Below, piece by piece: positions 6,368-7,924 of a stretch of DNA of 7,924 nt; the first letter of the stretch is position 1; every line of letters begins with the position of its first letter. The notes beneath the pieces are model-generated. The model was not told where the DNA came from. It searched no databases and saw nothing but the letters and a program-made list of their open reading frames with translations. Both the position numbers and the translations under genes were made by a program. Origin of the DNA: Alistipes sp. (GTDB lineage: Bacteria; Bacteroidota; Bacteroidia; Bacteroidales; Rikenellaceae); the NCBI GenBank assembly GCA_017380275.1, contig JAFOEH010000219.1, forward strand, positions 1 to 7,924. The letters are read 5' to 3'.

Positions 6368-7771
6368 ATGATTTATATATTCTTCGCAATATGGCTGGCA
6401 ATAAGCGCTGCGAGCTTCTTTGCCAAGAGCCGAAAGGTGGTTCACATCCTCTGCGGCCTCTATATGGCCGTTCACACCCTCTTTGCCGCAACATTGTGGT
6501 TTGGTGGAGCATACCTCACTTCGTCGGGCGGATTCTTTACCTTCGATGAGTTGGGAACGCTCTTCTATGCCCTGCTGGCCGTTGTGGCAACGTTCGTTTT
6601 GATTCACTCGCAGGAGTACCTGAAGGATGACCGAATCGAGGATTACAGAAAGTATTTCGCCCTGCTGATGTTGCTCATAACCGCCATCACGGGTGTATAT
6701 TTTGCCGACAACATCGCCGTGACGTGGATTCTGCTCGAGACCACGACGCTATGCGCCGCAGGTATCATCTACCACCGACACTCGGAGGCGACACTCGAGG
6801 CGACGTGGAAGTATCTGTTCGTCTGCTCGACGGGTATCGCCATCGCCTACCTCGGAATCCTGTTACTCTCGGCCGCAGCATCAAACAACTCGCTGAGCTA
6901 CATCGATATGCAACAGCTTATCGCCAACGGAAATCCTCTCTACCTGAAGGTTGCATTCCTGCTGATCATCACGGGATACAGCTGTAAGATGGAGATCTTC
7001 CCCCTCTACACCATCGGTGTCGATGCCAACTTTGCTGCCCCGGCACCCGCCTCGGCCATCATCTCAACGGCGCTGGTGAATGCTGGATTCTTGGCTATCT
7101 TCCGCGTCTATCGACTCTTCGCCGAGACGCCCATCTTCGAGTGGGTGCGACACGTCATCCTGCTCGTCGGAGTGCTTAGTCTGGGTGTGGGAGCGTTGTT
7201 CCTGCGCCGCACGAATAACTACAAGCGCTTCCTCTCGTACTCAACCGTTGAGAATATGGGTATCGCTGCCATCGGCCTCGGCGTGGGTGGTATCGGCGTA
7301 TGGGCGGCGTTGTTCCACGTCGTATGCCACACGCTCATCAAGAGCAGTCTGTTCCTGCAGATTGCCGTTGTGCGTCAGATATATAATGGCTACCGTATCA
7401 ACCGAATCGGTGATTACATCAACATCAACAAAGTGGGAGCCATCGGACTCCTGGTAGGTATGGTTGTAGTGCTGGCCTTCCCGCCTTCGCCGCTCTTTAT
7501 CTCGGAGCTGATGATCTTCAAGCAGGCCATCGCAGGCGGGAATTGGCTGCTGCTGGCGACAATGGTGTTGCTGCTATGCGTTGTGGTCTATTCGATCTGC
7601 TTCCGCGTCATTAAGCTCTGCTACCAGCCCAATCAAGACGAGTTGCACCTCACGAAGATCAATCGCCGACTGTCGCACAGCGCCCTCTCGCTGATCGTGG
7701 CGGCAATCGTGCTTGGATTGTGGCAGCCTGAGATGCTGAGAGATTTAATTGATAAAATTGTAACATTCTAA
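6368..7771 (+). CDS. hyfF: Hydrogenase-4 component F-like, NuoM/NuoN-type antiporter-like membrane subunit
   Basis: A 467-residue membrane protein, shorter than E. coli HyfF (about 526), with around 14 helices. Family signatures in order: SQEYLKDD at 81-88; E124 in WILLETTTLCA followed by EATWKYL at 144-150; K207 in the TM7 position; N238 exactly 31 residues later, where HyfF proteins also have asparagine while HyfB and NuoM have lysine; YKRFLSYSTVENMG at 285-298; FHVVCHTLIKSSLF at 316-329 (H317, H321, K325); and FPPSPLFISEL at 371-381 with E380. These favour HyfF over a second HyfB or HyfD. The segment after K207 departs from the family: the usual M-H-x-W-L-P-x-A-H reads L-Y-T-I-G-V-D-A-N. 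The protein should be the second ion-translocating subunit of the complex. It starts 5 bases after hyfE and ends 3 bases before the next gene. The HyfF call is strong; whether the channel works normally is uncertain. Confidence 0.9.
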   Translation: MIYIFFAIWLAISAASFFAKSRKVVHILCGLYMAVHTLFAATLWFGGAYLTSSGGFFTFDELGTLFYALLAVVATFVLIHSQEYLKDDRIEDYRKYFALLMLLITAITGVYFADNIAVTWILLETTTLCAAGIIYHRHSEATLEATWKYLFVCSTGIAIAYLGILLLSAAASNNSLSYIDMQQLIANGNPLYLKVAFLLIITGYSCKMEIFPLYTIGVDANFAAPAPASAIISTALVNAGFLAIFRVYRLFAETPIFEWVRHVILLVGVLSLGVGALFLRRTNNYKRFLSYSTVENMGIAAIGLGVGGIGVWAALFHVVCHTLIKSSLFLQIAVVRQIYNGYRINRIGDYININKVGAIGLLVGMVVVLAFPPSPLFISELMIFKQAIAGGNWLLLATMVLLLCVVVYSICFRVIKLCYQPNQDELHLTKINRRLSHSALSLIVAAIVLGLWQPEMLRDLIDKIVTF

Positions 7772-7774
7772 GTT

Positions 7775-7924
7775 ATGATATACTACACTACCGATAACCT
7801 TGCCGCCTCGGTGGAGCTGGACAACGTGCCCGATGCGGGATACGCTGCTCTGTACGAGGATCTCAGCGAGCGACTCAAGCAACGACGCTACCACGTCGTA
7901 CACTACTTCGCCGTGCCCGATGGC
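7775..7924 (+). CDS. hyfG: Hydrogenase-4 component G-like large subunit, N-terminal NuoC-like part (cut off by window edge)
   Basis: An open frame starts 3 bases after the hyfF stop and runs for 50 codons off the right edge. The visible residues are hydrophilic, with no signal peptide or membrane helix. They include YHVVHYFAVPDG at 39-50, which could belong to a small alpha/beta domain such as the NuoC-like 30-kDa domain that precedes the NuoD-like domain in HyfG/HycE. The main evidence is position: in hydrogenase-4-like operons of B-C-E-F order the fused large subunit comes next. The Ni-Fe ligand cysteines, if any, are outside the window. Fifty residues are too few for recognition on sequence alone, so the call depends on context. 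Confidence 0.65.
   Translation, partial: MIYYTTDNLAASVELDNVPDAGYAALYEDLSERLKQRRYHVVHYFAVPDG

Noticed and set aside
2823..7771. Reading the membrane genes as a multisubunit Na+/H+ antiporter (Mrp) or as ordinary complex I (nuo)
   Set aside because: The B-C-E-F order, the HyfB-type C-terminal TWGCG extension, the NuoH-like HyfC and the extended HyfE fit hydrogenase-4-like complexes. Mrp has no NuoH-like subunit, and nuo operons have NuoJ and separate L, M and N genes.
1..7924. tRNA, rRNA, CRISPR array, insertion sequence or attachment site
   Set aside because: No repeated spacer pattern, transposase-like frame or cloverleaf was seen. Coding genes fill nearly all of the window; the only gaps above 10 bases are 1986-2036 and 2748-2822.

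Overview
The window reads as chromosomal DNA from a member of the Bacteroidota, probably a GC-richer gut lineage such as the Rikenellaceae/Alistipes group (the genus is a guess). Three things point there. The divergent intergenic region carries TAnnTTTG -7 boxes, the Bacteroidota promoter signature. No gene has a clear Shine-Dalgarno sequence. Coding DNA is moderately GC-rich by eye, with abrupt AT-rich patches at gene boundaries.

Left part (1-1985, minus strand): a nearly complete M3-family zinc metallopeptidase of the Dcp (peptidyl-dipeptidase) type. It has a lipoprotein signal peptide, and its C-terminus runs off the left edge. Centre-left (1986-2036): a 51-bp divergent intergenic region with a perfect 16-bp palindrome that supplies a -7 box to each strand. 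2037-2747 (plus): rsmE, the 16S rRNA m3U1498 methyltransferase. 2748-2822: a 75-bp gap with a hairpin and a T-rich leader.

Right part (2823-7924, plus): a tight operon of five genes separated by 3-5 bases, encoding the membrane arm of a hydrogenase-4/formate-hydrogenlyase-like complex related to respiratory complex I. The order is hyfB (NuoL/M-like with a long C-terminal extension), hyfC (NuoH-like), hyfE (NuoK-like plus extension), hyfF (NuoM/N-like) and the first 50 codons of a gene in the hyfG position (NuoC-NuoD-like large subunit). There is no hyfA before hyfB and no hyfD between hyfC and hyfE, so this is a compact module with two antiporter-like subunits. HyfC should form the connector to the peripheral catalytic arm, and HyfB and HyfF should form the ion-translocating arm. 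The catalytic Ni-Fe ligands lie beyond the right edge. It therefore cannot be decided here whether this is a true group-4 [NiFe] hydrogenase or one of the hydrogenase-related complexes (Ehr type) that lack the metal ligands.

The most notable points are the mirror-image overlapping promoters between the peptidase and rsmE, the unresolved catalytic identity of the Hyf-like complex, and the altered channel segment of HyfF, where several residues normally conserved around the TM7 lysine are replaced. No RNA gene, mobile element or CRISPR array was seen.
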